From Pyrocephalus nanus (lineage: Eukaryota; Chordata; Aves; Passeriformes; Tyrannidae), in the NCBI GenBank assembly GCA_038380795.1, contig CM076260.1, positions 79,025,843-79,089,842 on the forward strand: a stretch of 64,000 nt of DNA, in the 5' to 3' direction. Under the pieces are notes generated by a model that saw only the letters and a program-made list of their open reading frames with translations, made no database searches and was not told where the DNA came from. Below, in pieces: positions 51,101-63,100 of the stretch; position 1 is the stretch's first letter; each line of letters begins with the position of its first letter. Made by a program: the position numbers and the translations under genes.

Positions 51101-54100
51101 GATGTATCCTATTGACAATATGAATTTAGTCTCAGCCCTGACAAAGAATCTTTACAATTTGCCTCAGTGTGGAAAGCAGTATTCTAACAAAGAGTTACAT
51201 CTGTGTGTTTTACAAGGCTTAAAAACAAGAAAAAATATTAAGAAATGTTTCCTTTAATAGTGTTGCATTTGAAACATCAGTAGGTAAGGTAAAAAAAATA
51301 TTGAAAATTAAATAATTCACAGGGAATGCTGTGAATTGGCCCCTTTAAGGTTTTACTGTAAACTCACCCATTCAGCTGCTCCCATTTTCTTTTTGTATTT
51401 TTTATTCAGTGGTGTTAAAACAAGTCAAAAGCTTTCATTTATTTTATTTGTACTATTTTTCCACTTCTTTGCATAGCTCTGCAAAGTCTTTCTCAGATTC
51501 TGCTAGTCTTAGCAAGAAGAAATAGATATACGTATGTGAAGAAAAACACATTAGCTGTTAGAGTTAACAAATAATGATTAAAAGCTATTCTTTTGCTTCT
51601 GTATTATTTCTCCTATACCCCAAACTGATCTTCACAAATACAGGACTGTAAAGAACTTCATCTGCTGCTGGTTAGCAGGAGTGGATTTAAATCTACACCG
51701 ACAGTTCATTTGACAATGACCTTGAGGGGCTTTGCTTCTTGAAGAAGAAAGCAGAAGCTTGCGGTAAACAAAGTTCACTTCTGACAGATGGATTGAATGA
51801 CAGAAAGGTTGCGAGTGCCAGAATAGCCCTGGCAGAGGAGGAAATGTTCAGTGGAATCCAACAGGAGAGGAGGTGTGAACAGGTGCAGGGTTGCTGACGG
51901 AAGGGGAACCAGATGGAAGGAGCCAGAGCCAGTTTATTTAAAGGAAAAGGCAGAAAACACTGAAAGGCTGTGCGATCAGTGGCTAAAAGTGTGCATGGAA
52001 GAAGGTAAAAATTCACAAAGCAAAACTGCACAGTGGGATATCTAGCACTTAACATAATGGTAGTAATTTGTGAGTTTCATTTTAAAGTTGCTATTGAAAT
52101 ATGTTTCTCCCTTACTCTTGACAGCATAAAGAAGAGGGATTTATAACCTGTCCAAAAAACCCCAAAACAAAGCACCACCAAAACCCTCAACTGTTATATT
52201 GCCTGTCCATTATTTCTAATAATAATGTGCAGTTACAATCAGGTTAATACAAAAATTATGCCACAGTTGACCAAATGATTAAAAGGCATGTAAGGCTGGA
52301 TTTTTATTTTTTAACTCACCTGTTTGTATCTAGCTCCTGTGATAAGTGGACAGATAAACATGCCTTTCACTGGAATGTTTCTGTAACATCTAGAGAAAAT
52401 CAACAACAGTAAAGTACAATGTAATGTAAGCACAGTATTTTTCATCTTTTTTTTTTGCTTTTGGTTGTAAGTCTGTCAGTTTGCTGGAATATGTGGTATC
52501 TTGCTGTAGGATGGGGTAGAAGTCTAGCTCACCCTAGTTCAAATTCCCTGAAAATGAAATACTGTCTTTCAGATTGTCATCCTGAAGAATGCTTTGTTCT
52601 GTCAAATGGTTCTGCTTCTTCCTAAGCTGTTCTTGTGAGCCTTGGTCCTTTGGAGGGAATTAAAAAACATCCCTCAACTTTTCAACTTCAGCAATAGTTG
52701 AGAAGCAGTAGCAACTTCCACATATGAGGCCTGTGGCAGCTTAACTGGAGGTTTCGTGTCCAAACCTTGTGTCCATGAAAAATGCAGGTAACTGTTCAGC
52801 AGTCATTCATGGTGCATCTGTGATCTACTGGATCATTCAGCTGTGCTGATCTGATCCAGATCAGGTGTGAGCACACAGTCACTTTCCTTTTGAATTAGCT
52901 AGAGCATGCAATGCAGTGTTTATGCTGACTTTATGCCAGCTGCAGGAAGGACAGATGAGACCTGATTCAGCATAAAGCTTGCTGGTACAAAGTTAACGTA
53001 CCAAAAACATTGGGTTTTTGAACAAATTTAAATTGGCAGAGCGAGTTCATAGCAGATCAGGTCTCTGCATCATTTAGCTGCATCATTTTTTGATTCAGTG
53101 GTAGGAGCCTGATGGCTGGATTTACTGTATTTACAAGCTGAGCCTTGGAGTGCAGAGTCACAGTTGTTTGAAGCTGGTCTAAGTCTATGCTGTTGCTGAA
53201 AAGGCTAATCCCTGGAGTGGTAATATTTGACTATGTCTACCCTCATATTGCCAGGCCCTTGCTTCTGCTGACACTGGAAGGAAGACACCTGTGAGATCAG
53301 GTTGTTCAGGGAGTTAATCAGATTGAAAAAGAATAATTTCTTGAAGAATAAGTTATGTGAGTGCTAATTATAAGAGGATGAAAGAAGGACTACACCTCTT
53401 ACACTGACAGTATTGCCTTAGACTGGCGTAAATGTGTCCTGAAGCTGCATTGTGAGAGTCTGCTGGTGCCAAATTCAAGAATCACCATAAGTCAAGAAAA
53501 TTATTCCTTTATTTGAAATACATCGAAAATAATTTAAATAAGTTTGTGTATACAGAGTATATGCCTGTAAAAATGTTCTGTGTTACGCAATTATTCCAAA
53601 ATGTAGCCATTTTTTAAAGGGGCTTGTGGAGCAAAGAAAGAATATTCCAGAGAAAGGTGTGCAGTACTGTGAAGTGCTAGGGCTACATACTAAGGCTTCA
53701 AAAAATCACATCATCTTATGTTGCATGCAACTTGTACTCTGTATTTAATTGTCTGTTTCTATAGGGACTTATCAGCCAAATATTTCACAATCTGATGGTA
53801 ATAGTCACGGGAGGATTGGTGTTTACTTACAAGGTATGTATCTTGCTGGCAAGACTTAGAGATGTGCCAGAAAAATCAGATTTTGATTCCAAGTCAGTAT
53901 ATTTGACCTAATATGAGATGTTAATTGCTGCTAGAGACACTCTTCTCTTTTCTAACAATGAAATAGAGGGCAGTTGATGATATTTGGCTGTGATTTGGGA
54001 GACAGAGAACTATTCAGACTGAAAACAAGTTATTGTCTACATTGAGGGACTAGTAATTTTTTGTATGAATCTTGAAGGCATAATGGCAAAAGAGTGCAAT

Positions 54101-57100
54101 CACGCTATAGGCTAGGTGTTTGCAAATTCTTTCTTCTATGCTGAATTTAAAGTAAGAAATCCAGTCCTTTCATTTTGTTAACTGATCTGGTAGATAGAAG
54201 TAGAGATGGAATATATCATCAGTCACGTATATACTGAAGTTCACTATATTCCAGACTCTTTATTTCACATAAACTTTCATAGGAGTAACACTGTGTGGCT
54301 TTCTGTTCCTATGCCCCTACAGCTTTTCGTTTTTCTCATGAAAAACCATTGCTATCCCCAGTTAGTGGAGATATTTTTTAAGTCGTTTTGAAGTACAGTA
54401 AGTGCTAAAAAATAGAGTAGGAATTTTTTTCATGTGCAGTTATTAATGCATAATATCTTCTGATGCCTCAGTAGGCCTTAAAGGGCAAAGTGGAAATTTT
54501 AGACTTAATGTTTTCTTATTTCTGTAGACCTCATTATTATATAAAGTGTAAATATATGTAAAACTTTTAAGACAATTCCAGTGGTGTAACTGCATTCTAA
54601 ATAGAGAAAGATGGAAAAACTTTCCAAATCCATATTTAAAGACGTAAATCAGTCTTTAGATAACTTTTCTAATTGCTTGTAGTAGCTTCAGCTCCTGGTG
54701 GTTTTGAGGAGAAAGCTCTGACATTTCATTATTTTAGAGAACTTTTTATTTCTCAGCTGTTGTAAAAAACAATAACTAAGGTTATTTTTAATTACCCTAA
54801 GTTCTCATGAATAGACCCTCGTGTGTCCTGAACAATGATGCAGCCCTGCAGTTCTACCAGTTAATAGATAGGTCTCTTCAAGAAAATTTGACCATGTGAA
54901 TATAGATTTTACTGAAGCTCACCAAACACAGTGTGCTGGCTGGGGCAGTTTCCAGAAACTTGAGCTTTCTGCTGAGAAGACCTGGCAGCCTGCTCCAGAA
55001 TCAGCATCCAGTCAGCTCTCAGAAACAGACAAAAAGAGCAACTCAGTGGGTAATTCCCTCAATGGGATACAGGAAGGGCAAGTTTTCAGCTCCTTGGAGA
55101 GGTTTAAAGAAATGACCTGATCATGATGCTTTTAAAAAGCATTTCTATATAATTCTTGCACAAGCATGCACGTGTGCTTCTTTTTTTGTTTGTTTTTTTT
55201 TACATAAGAACATTTATTTCATGCCTTCTGCCCTGTAAAAGCACCAAGAGCTGTAAAATCCAGTCTGGGGCAGATTTACACATGCACAGAAAGAAATCAA
55301 AACCTTTATTACAAAAATTCACATGGCAGAAAAAAACCAACAGTGTTTTATAAGAGGAAACCACCAAACGCTGTCCGGCTATGTCCTTTTTCACAGCAAC
55401 CGTATGTATTAACAAGGACCTATTAGATGAAAATTCATAGGCCTTTACAAAGGAAGATAACCGAAACAAGCCATGCTAAACAAAAGGTTGATAGAAGCCT
55501 GACTTAAGGGAAAGGGACAAATCTTGTGACCATGAGCCTTCTTATGGAGTTGATCCAAACGTATGAGCAAGGCACACATTCTAGAGCTCTGTTAATTTAG
55601 AAGGTTTGGAAAGTAATAATTTTGCATCATAGCTACACTTAAAATCAGCATGTACTATTTACCTACAGAATTAGAGGTCTTACTGTGTTGCATTTCCTTA
55701 CTTAAATGTTCGAAAATACTAAGACCAGATAGCATATGATAAAACTCAGTAAGTACGCTCTCCATTATAAATGGCTGAATAGGATACTGCAGTGCTGTTA
55801 AATTAAAAGGCAGGTCTGAAAGGAGTTTTAGGAGTTTGACATTAATAGAAAAAATCATTTAAGACTACTCTTTGGGAGAATGACTTCTTGGTAGATTGTA
55901 TTTTTATTTTTTTTCATATTTACAGACTTTAAGCTTGTCTGATGACTTGAAAAAAAATTAAAAATGAGCCCTTATTCTTCTGGGTATGACATATACTTAC
56001 AAAGTTACATATGGAATACAGAGGGAAGAAATTCGTGAAGTGTGATCTTACTCTGTATACATTCTTTTATGACCTTAATTTTGAATAGTTTCTGATAGTA
56101 AAGTAAGAATGGCAGAAATTGTTATCATGTTTCCCTTTACTGAATAGGGCAAATATTGTGATCTCTTGTTTCAGCTTTTATTCTTTTGTGTTTTTTGTTA
56201 GACATGAATTTGTTGTTTGGTTGGTTGGGGTTTTTACCTCCTGTAGCCTGAGAGAAGAGCAAGGATATACTCAATTTTCCATTCTTCCTTTGACACTTGT
56301 AGCTGAAATAATAAGATGAAAAAACCTATGAGTAGGTGGTTCAGAAAGCTGCTTGTAATAGACAATCCAGTACACCTATATCATGGAAAGCTTGTAAAGT
56401 AGACTGCTAAAACATTGCTGAGCCTTTGTACCCAAAGCTATTGGTCTTTAGGATTCCTAATACATGTAGGCTTTCAAGTCCTACTTTCAAAAGTGTTTTA
56501 ATTGATCTGAGTGCCTTCATACCAGATTTTATTAAAGATACTGGGAATAAAATGCTTGAGTAACTCCTCAAAACTTTTTCAATTTGGTAGAAAAGCTTTT
56601 CCATACGTTTATTTTCAAAAATACTGGGAGAAAAGTGCATTTCCTCTGAGCCTTAAGCTGAGTCCATTCCCTTTTCTGAGGTGATTTATTGTGCATTCGC
56701 TCACAGTGCTGGCCCACTTGGCTCTGTGTTTTCTAGGAAAGAGGTCTGTGCTCGACCACTGAGGCATGTGGTAAAAGCATCAGTGTTCGGCTTGACTGGT
56801 CCTCTTGCTGCCCAAGTATGAGTGTTGGTACAGAGTTCCAGGACTGGTCATCATTTAGACAGCAGTCTTGTTAGTTCAGATAGCTCAAACATTTGAAAGA
56901 TTAAATGCTAGCTGCTCCTTAATGAATTATGAAGTTCAGTTTAAATATCTGAAAGCTGAAATATTTTATAGTTACATTTTTTAACTATAATTAATATGAA
57001 CTGAAGATGTCAAAAGTAATGTTATGATAACCTCTTGTGTGTCACTAAACTGAGATAATTACTAGAGTGTTTTGATTTGTCCAATTAAATTCATAGTCCT

Positions 57101-60100
57101 TCCTAATGGATCCATTAGCTTTTTACAAAATGCCACATGTTGGTCTCATGGAAAAATCAAATAGTCAATATAGTAAACATGATTGCTTCAAATCATAGTT
57201 GCTTTGTTAGAAGACTTTTAGATAGCCTCCAGTCAGATGCTGAATTCTACACTGAGAACCATCCTGTACTTTTTGTGTTTTTACAGTTACTAAACTGAAA
57301 AGACTTTCAAAAATGCCTACTGTTGAACTGTGTTGTGAAATTCAAAGTTTTACCAATCTCTTTTCTTTTACAGTCAAAAATAGACAAGCTCTTATTTATG
57401 TCAAATATGACTTTTATATCAGTAGTCTTTACATCTTTTGTTTTTCTTTACTGCAAAGCCATTTGGTGGAGAGTAGTCTTCTATTGGAAATGGATCTGTG
57501 ATCCAGTTTTTCTTTGTTAGTGGTGGGAAAGGTATTTTGGGGGTTGGGTTTTTTATTTATTTGTGTGTCTTTATTAAATTTGGTGGGTCAAATTCAGCCT
57601 CATACTTTTATGTTAACTTTGAGATCAAAGTGAATTTTCACTTCATTTTCAGCAAGGATTTTTTTTAAGGTTTGCCAGTGATGACAATTTTCTTCTTCCT
57701 GTGCTATAAGCTGCAGTTTACAGTGCCTTTTTTGTCAAGAACATGTAGAAAACGTAGCTTTCAAGCACTGCAAACCAATATCCAGTTTGTTGAGACATCA
57801 GTGAACTAGGTTACCTGTGGCTCTTTGCAGTCATAACACACACTCAAAACAGTCAATGTTTAGGAATAAAATCACTGTGGAAAACTTGTACTTCAGAACA
57901 GGCCTCAGGAAGAGCTTGAGCTTGTCTCAGTGATTGCTTCTGACTTCAATGGCACAAAAATGAAAGTCACCATGAGTTCAATGCTTCTGCTTTAGTAAAA
58001 CTGATCAGTGTTACAACTAAATGAGACTTATTATCAGATGGACTTTTGCTCAGTGTTTTGCAAAGAGTATTGTGTGAAAGAGCTGTAACTTTTGCTGCTG
58101 TCTCCAGTTTTGAGTCAGTGTTTGCATTTGAGTAGAGAACAGGCTGTTGCTCTTTACCACTCTTTCCCCTGGTTTTGCTCTCTATAGATGAAGTTTTAAA
58201 AAGTTCTGGAACTATTAATCTTTAGTTGACATTTCTGATTCAGATCTTACCTGTGTCATCAAAATTAGTCTGTTGTAGCTTTTCTTTACATGTGTCTGCT
58301 TTCCTTTAGTGAATATGAGAAATTCTGAAGTCTTTGTAAGGCGGAGACTTCTGAAATCTTCACACTAATGCTGGAGAGACTAAGGACTGTTTCCTTCTGC
58401 AGTCCATAGACTTCCTTTTTCTTAAATCAAGTGCCCCTTCTTTCACAATTCAGACTAATTGCAAATAATCGGTGTCAAACCTTCTCAAACTCCTGCAGTA
58501 TTTGCTGATTGTAGCAGGAATACCAATAGATCCTGAAATCTCTTAGGTTGCCTTCTGCATGTTTTATACTTTTTTTTCTTATTTCTCTATATATGTGTTG
58601 GGGAAATTTTCAGTAGGGGGGAAAGAGAGATTGAACTTAGAGAGCAGAGAAGGTGCAAACTCAAGGTGTGGGTGAAAGACTTGCCACTCTATTTAGGCAG
58701 CTTTGGCTCCAGGAATTTTTTTCATTCCTCAGCAGCTCTAAGCACCTCAGATACTGTTCTTTATGTACCACTGGATATGTTTTAATCCCAAAATACTTTA
58801 GGTTCTGAGAAGCTACCCTTCTGTGTAACAATTACATGTGTTCTCCTAGTCTTACAATTGCTCTTTTATCCACTGTATAAACTCATCGTCAAGCATTCCA
58901 ACCATTCTTCAACCATTTCAGCTGTAGGGAGCTCACCGCACATCCATGGTTTCTAAGCTCTTGCTAGTTTGCTCTATACAGTAAGTAACACAGGTGAATG
59001 GCTCTTTTGGATGGGTCCCCTTAACAAGAGAGTGTTTCTGGTGGCAGTAGATTCTGCATTTATTTTGAACTTGAACATCAGCATGTGTTTGTCAGGAGGG
59101 ACCTTAGCAATGAGGGATGGACCTCTACAGGCTTGCTTTGGTAGCTTCAGCTGTGCAGCTTGATACGTGCTGAAGGCTACCCCCAGCAGAATGCTAGCCA
59201 GCCAGCTGTGTGCCAGATGACAGCACGGCACCCAACTGCACAGAGCCATTTCACATGACACTGTTAAATAAAATACTGTACTACTGACATTTTCTTCAGC
59301 TGAAAGTGTCGGGGGGATGTGTGAAGTGCTGGTGTGTGGCTTGGTGGGGTTTTTTTTGTTTTGTTTTGGGGGTTTTTTTTGAGCAGTCTGCTGCTCATTG
59401 CAACTGTTTGAAGGTAAAAAATGTTTGTAAAAGGGAAGGAGTTTGCGTAGACTGGTTTCCAGCAAATATGGAAAAAATTTTCTCTGTAATGCTTTCCGTA
59501 TTTGGAGCTTACACTTAGGAAATGAATGTGAGCGTTGCTCCTTAGGATAGCCACAATATGGTTGTGGAGTAATGCCGAGAGTGGTGTGATAAAGTGCAAT
59601 TCAATGTATGAAATTTCCTTCAAAAATGTGCTTTGTTTCCTTAATGCTCTAATATTCTTGCAATATAAATTTATTTTCTGTCTTACCTCAGAAGGAACTG
59701 CCTGTGATTTCCAAGGGAGTTTTGCCTAAGGTAGGGCTTGCAACATCAGGACCAGGAATTAGTGTAATGTGACCCACCATTTGTATTGCTTTGGGGTAAA
59801 TTTGAGAGAGAAGATTTAACATTGTGTGTGTCATGCTGAGATATTGCAATATCTCGGATGGGTTATTAGGCACCAATCCAAAGGTTAAGTGCAGCAACCA
59901 CATGAGATGTGGCTTTATCCTTACATGATCTATGCCTGTGTTCTCTTTTGGAGTTCTCTGAAATAGGTATTATCCCTAGAATAAAACATCTTTATAATAC
60001 TTTGTTGAAACCTATCCCAAGGTATTAAATGTCGTTTCACTAGAAAGATGTGTGCTTACATGTCATTTGAAATCTAGAAATCAATCCTTGTATGTGTGAA

Positions 60101-63100
60101 CTCACTGACATTTTGAACCTGGATCCTAATCTGCGTCAGATAAATATCCACAACCTTTGGGAAAGTCTAGGTATGAATTCGCAGTATAGGACCTTTTCTA
60201 ATTTATATGAATATATCTTTTGGGGGGTTTATTTTCCATGCTGTTTTTGCTTGGCTTGCATTAAATAAAATGCTTCAATGGAGTGTGGTAGTCTAGCATT
60301 TGTTTTGCCTCAGGAGTAAATTGCCCCATCTTGCATATCTGGTCAAGTAAATTGCTCTCTTGCCTGTGTACTTCGATAATAATGCTGGGCTTTAGACCTT
60401 CCTATACAACCCCCCAGTGAGCAGAACCACAAGAGGCTGGGCCTGTGTGGTGCTAGCAGTCTTCTCTATTGTAATGGATGCATTCATCTCCTATTTACAT
60501 AAATTAATAGTTAAAACTTGTTTGGTTGCTTAAGAAAACTCATTAAGCTTTCAGAGTAGCTGTATTATGAGCACTGTGGCAATCATTCCTATTGACTTAT
60601 CTCCTGCTGGTTCACTGGGAACCAGTCCATCTCAGGGTCAGGTCCCTAAGCTTCATTGCAGAGTTAAACAAATAGCATTTAAAAGAAAAATAAAAATAAT
60701 TTGTTCACTGTGAAGTGGTTTAAGTGGAAAGCTTCCTTATGAAAAAGAGGTCATGTTTAAAATTTTTAAAAATAAAATGCTATTTTTATCTGCAAGGCCA
60801 GTTTTCTCTCAGGAAATAGATCATTTTCTACTAGTCACTGGAGAATGTTTGACATTGTAAGAGAAAGGTCAGTTTGTATAACCTGAAGTGGGAGGAGAAT
60901 GCTTAATGTGAAAATGTGGCCAGATTTTTTATTATTATTATTTGAATGTTCTGCTTTACCTTTTTAATTTATCATCTTCAGTATGTGATTTTTATTTTTT
61001 TTTATTTCCTATTTGTGGGGGGGTTTTTTTGTAGGTTGGAGAAAGAGAGCATTCAGCACAGCATTAGCAATGAAGCAAAGGCCCGAGCCCTTCAGGCCCA
61101 GCAAAGAGAGCAGGAGCTGACACAGAAGATGCAGCAAATGGAGGCCCAGCATGAGAAAACTGGTAGGTGGTAGGGAAAGATTAGAGCCTGGGCACTCACT
61201 CACAAGCCAGGCCCACGCCTTACTGTGAAATGACATCAGGAACACCTGTAACCTTTGGCTGGCCGAAGGGAGCAGATGCTAACTACACCGGAGATTCCGA
61301 ATTACATATTAGTTAGCGTTTAAAAGAGAAAATGGAAAGTATTGCCCACTGTCTGTTGATTTCAGAGTGCTGCTCTCACATCTGTTGCACCATCTGGATT
61401 ATGAGTTTATTTACCTGTGTTCAAGAAACGTAAAGCTGAGAGAGACCACAACAAAGTAGAAAAACAAAGGGCTTGTTTTTGGCTGGATTTTCAGGCACAC
61501 ATGTTATATAAAGAAAATAGCATCAGAAGCTCTGCGGGAAATGCTCTGAGCTTACAGTTAAAGTCTCCTGAATAGCATTGAACAGTTCCCACAGTACACA
61601 CATTATAGCTACTCTAAAAGCTTAATGAGTTTGCTTCGGCATCCAAACTGGAGAAAAGCTTTAGCCATTAATCGGTTCTTAATTCACTGTCGCAGCTGGA
61701 TGTAATTCACTGGCTCCAAATTGATATGTTCCTTTATTTAATCTTTGCAGCCTCAAACATTTTTAGCATTACCATGTGCCCCCCCCACACATCCTCAATC
61801 TAGAAGAAAGATGTTTAATCCCTTGCATACTTCAGGTTCTCAAAATAGGAGACTTCATTGCATTGACTTAGCTGATCAATAACTTCCAACTTTAATCTGG
61901 AAGTAAAATGGGTTTTCCAGAAAAACCAAAAAAAAGCTTTTTGTTATTGTGAAGTACTATGCCAACAACAGTAATAAAGGTACATATTATAAATAAACAA
62001 AATAAAAATTTTAAAAGAAGGGTTTTTTTAGAGAGGAAATCTCTAACCCCTGAGCACAAAAAGAAGGCGGAACTTCAGCTCTTATGGAACATGTAGTCAT
62101 GTGTTTAATAAAGTACTGTTTGTACCCACTAGTCCTGCAATGCGTTTAGGGAAACTATGTAACGTATTAATCCTAAGAAGCATTGGATAATACCTATGGT
62201 AGCAGGCATGTTTATATCTGTTGTCTAATTTTCTGCCTTTTTTTCAACATTATCACAGTACTAGAAGACTTTTCCTTGTGTTCAGGGAATGCAAACAGCT
62301 ACATTATGGCTGCTGCCTACACTGTAAGAAAAGAAAAGGAGCTCTCAGAATCATCTTTCCCTCCTTTAGCCAGCACATCTGCATATGACCATGTGTAATT
62401 TTGCACAAGAGAGATGTAATTTACCCTGTTGGTGCATGAATTGTCCCAGTATACAAAAATGAAACAACATTATGTCTCAGTTTGTTTTTTATATCCCTAG
62501 TAGGATTAGGAGTTGGAAATTATAGTAATTTATTATGTATATAAAGAAACCTTTGGTTGTTATGACCCTACACACATACAAGGAATTTGGTTAAGAATGG
62601 TCTTGCTCTCTCCAATTTTAAAAGCAGACATGAAGAAACATCATTTTGTAGTATCTTCATTTTGAAAGAATGAAGATGCCTGAATGCTAGGTCATGAGTT
62701 TTGGTGCAGCCTAAAGTAACTGAAAATTAATTTATAAAATGATTTCACTCCAACTGTCATTGGAGAATAAGTTTATTTCTTATAATTTAAGAAAAAAAGT
62801 TATGTTCATTATAATAAGCTCAAGACCTGGTTAATAAAAGAACTGCTTTTTTAAGGAGATACTGAATAAGTCTACATTTGTAGACTCAAATGTTGTTTGG
62901 GTTGTCAGTGTGTCCTCTGCACCAATTAATCAAGCAAAAGTCTACTAAAGCATTGCTTGCCAATTTTATTTCTCCTAGAAATGTCAATTGACTTCTAGCT
63001 AAAAACCAAAACCATCAGATTAGATATCTAGTCTTCATGGTTACTCTTCTCTTACAAGACCAGATTCAGTGGCAACATTGCTTTGACACAGCTCATTCTG

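Larger units (their letters stand above)
42156..61034 (+). other. SDCCAG8: SDCCAG8 intron 13 (18.9 kb)
   Basis: GTACCC to GTAG. The largest intron in the window. It holds the orphan CpG-rich island at about 47395-47830, a moderately GC-rich patch at 50100-50420, a hairpin at 52846-52864, a perfect palindrome at 59838-59855 and two adjacent G4-5T8 blocks at 59346-59380. Scattered short open frames do not resemble known proteins. Confidence 0.92.

Noticed and set aside
51836..52004. Possible extra or poison exon between GGCAG and GAAG|GTAAAA in intron 13
   Set aside because: The donor is fair but the acceptor has no pyrimidine tract. In the exon 13 frame it meets a stop after 14 codons. No evidence of use from sequence alone.
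54896..55120. 74-codon frame with protein-like composition in intron 13
   Set aside because: Flanking splice sites are weak and the translation matches nothing I recognise in SDCCAG8 or elsewhere.
58974..59465. 163-codon minus-strand open frame in intron 13
   Set aside because: Its Lys/Pro/Asn-rich start comes from reading through the G/T-rich blocks at 59346-59380. No homology recognised.
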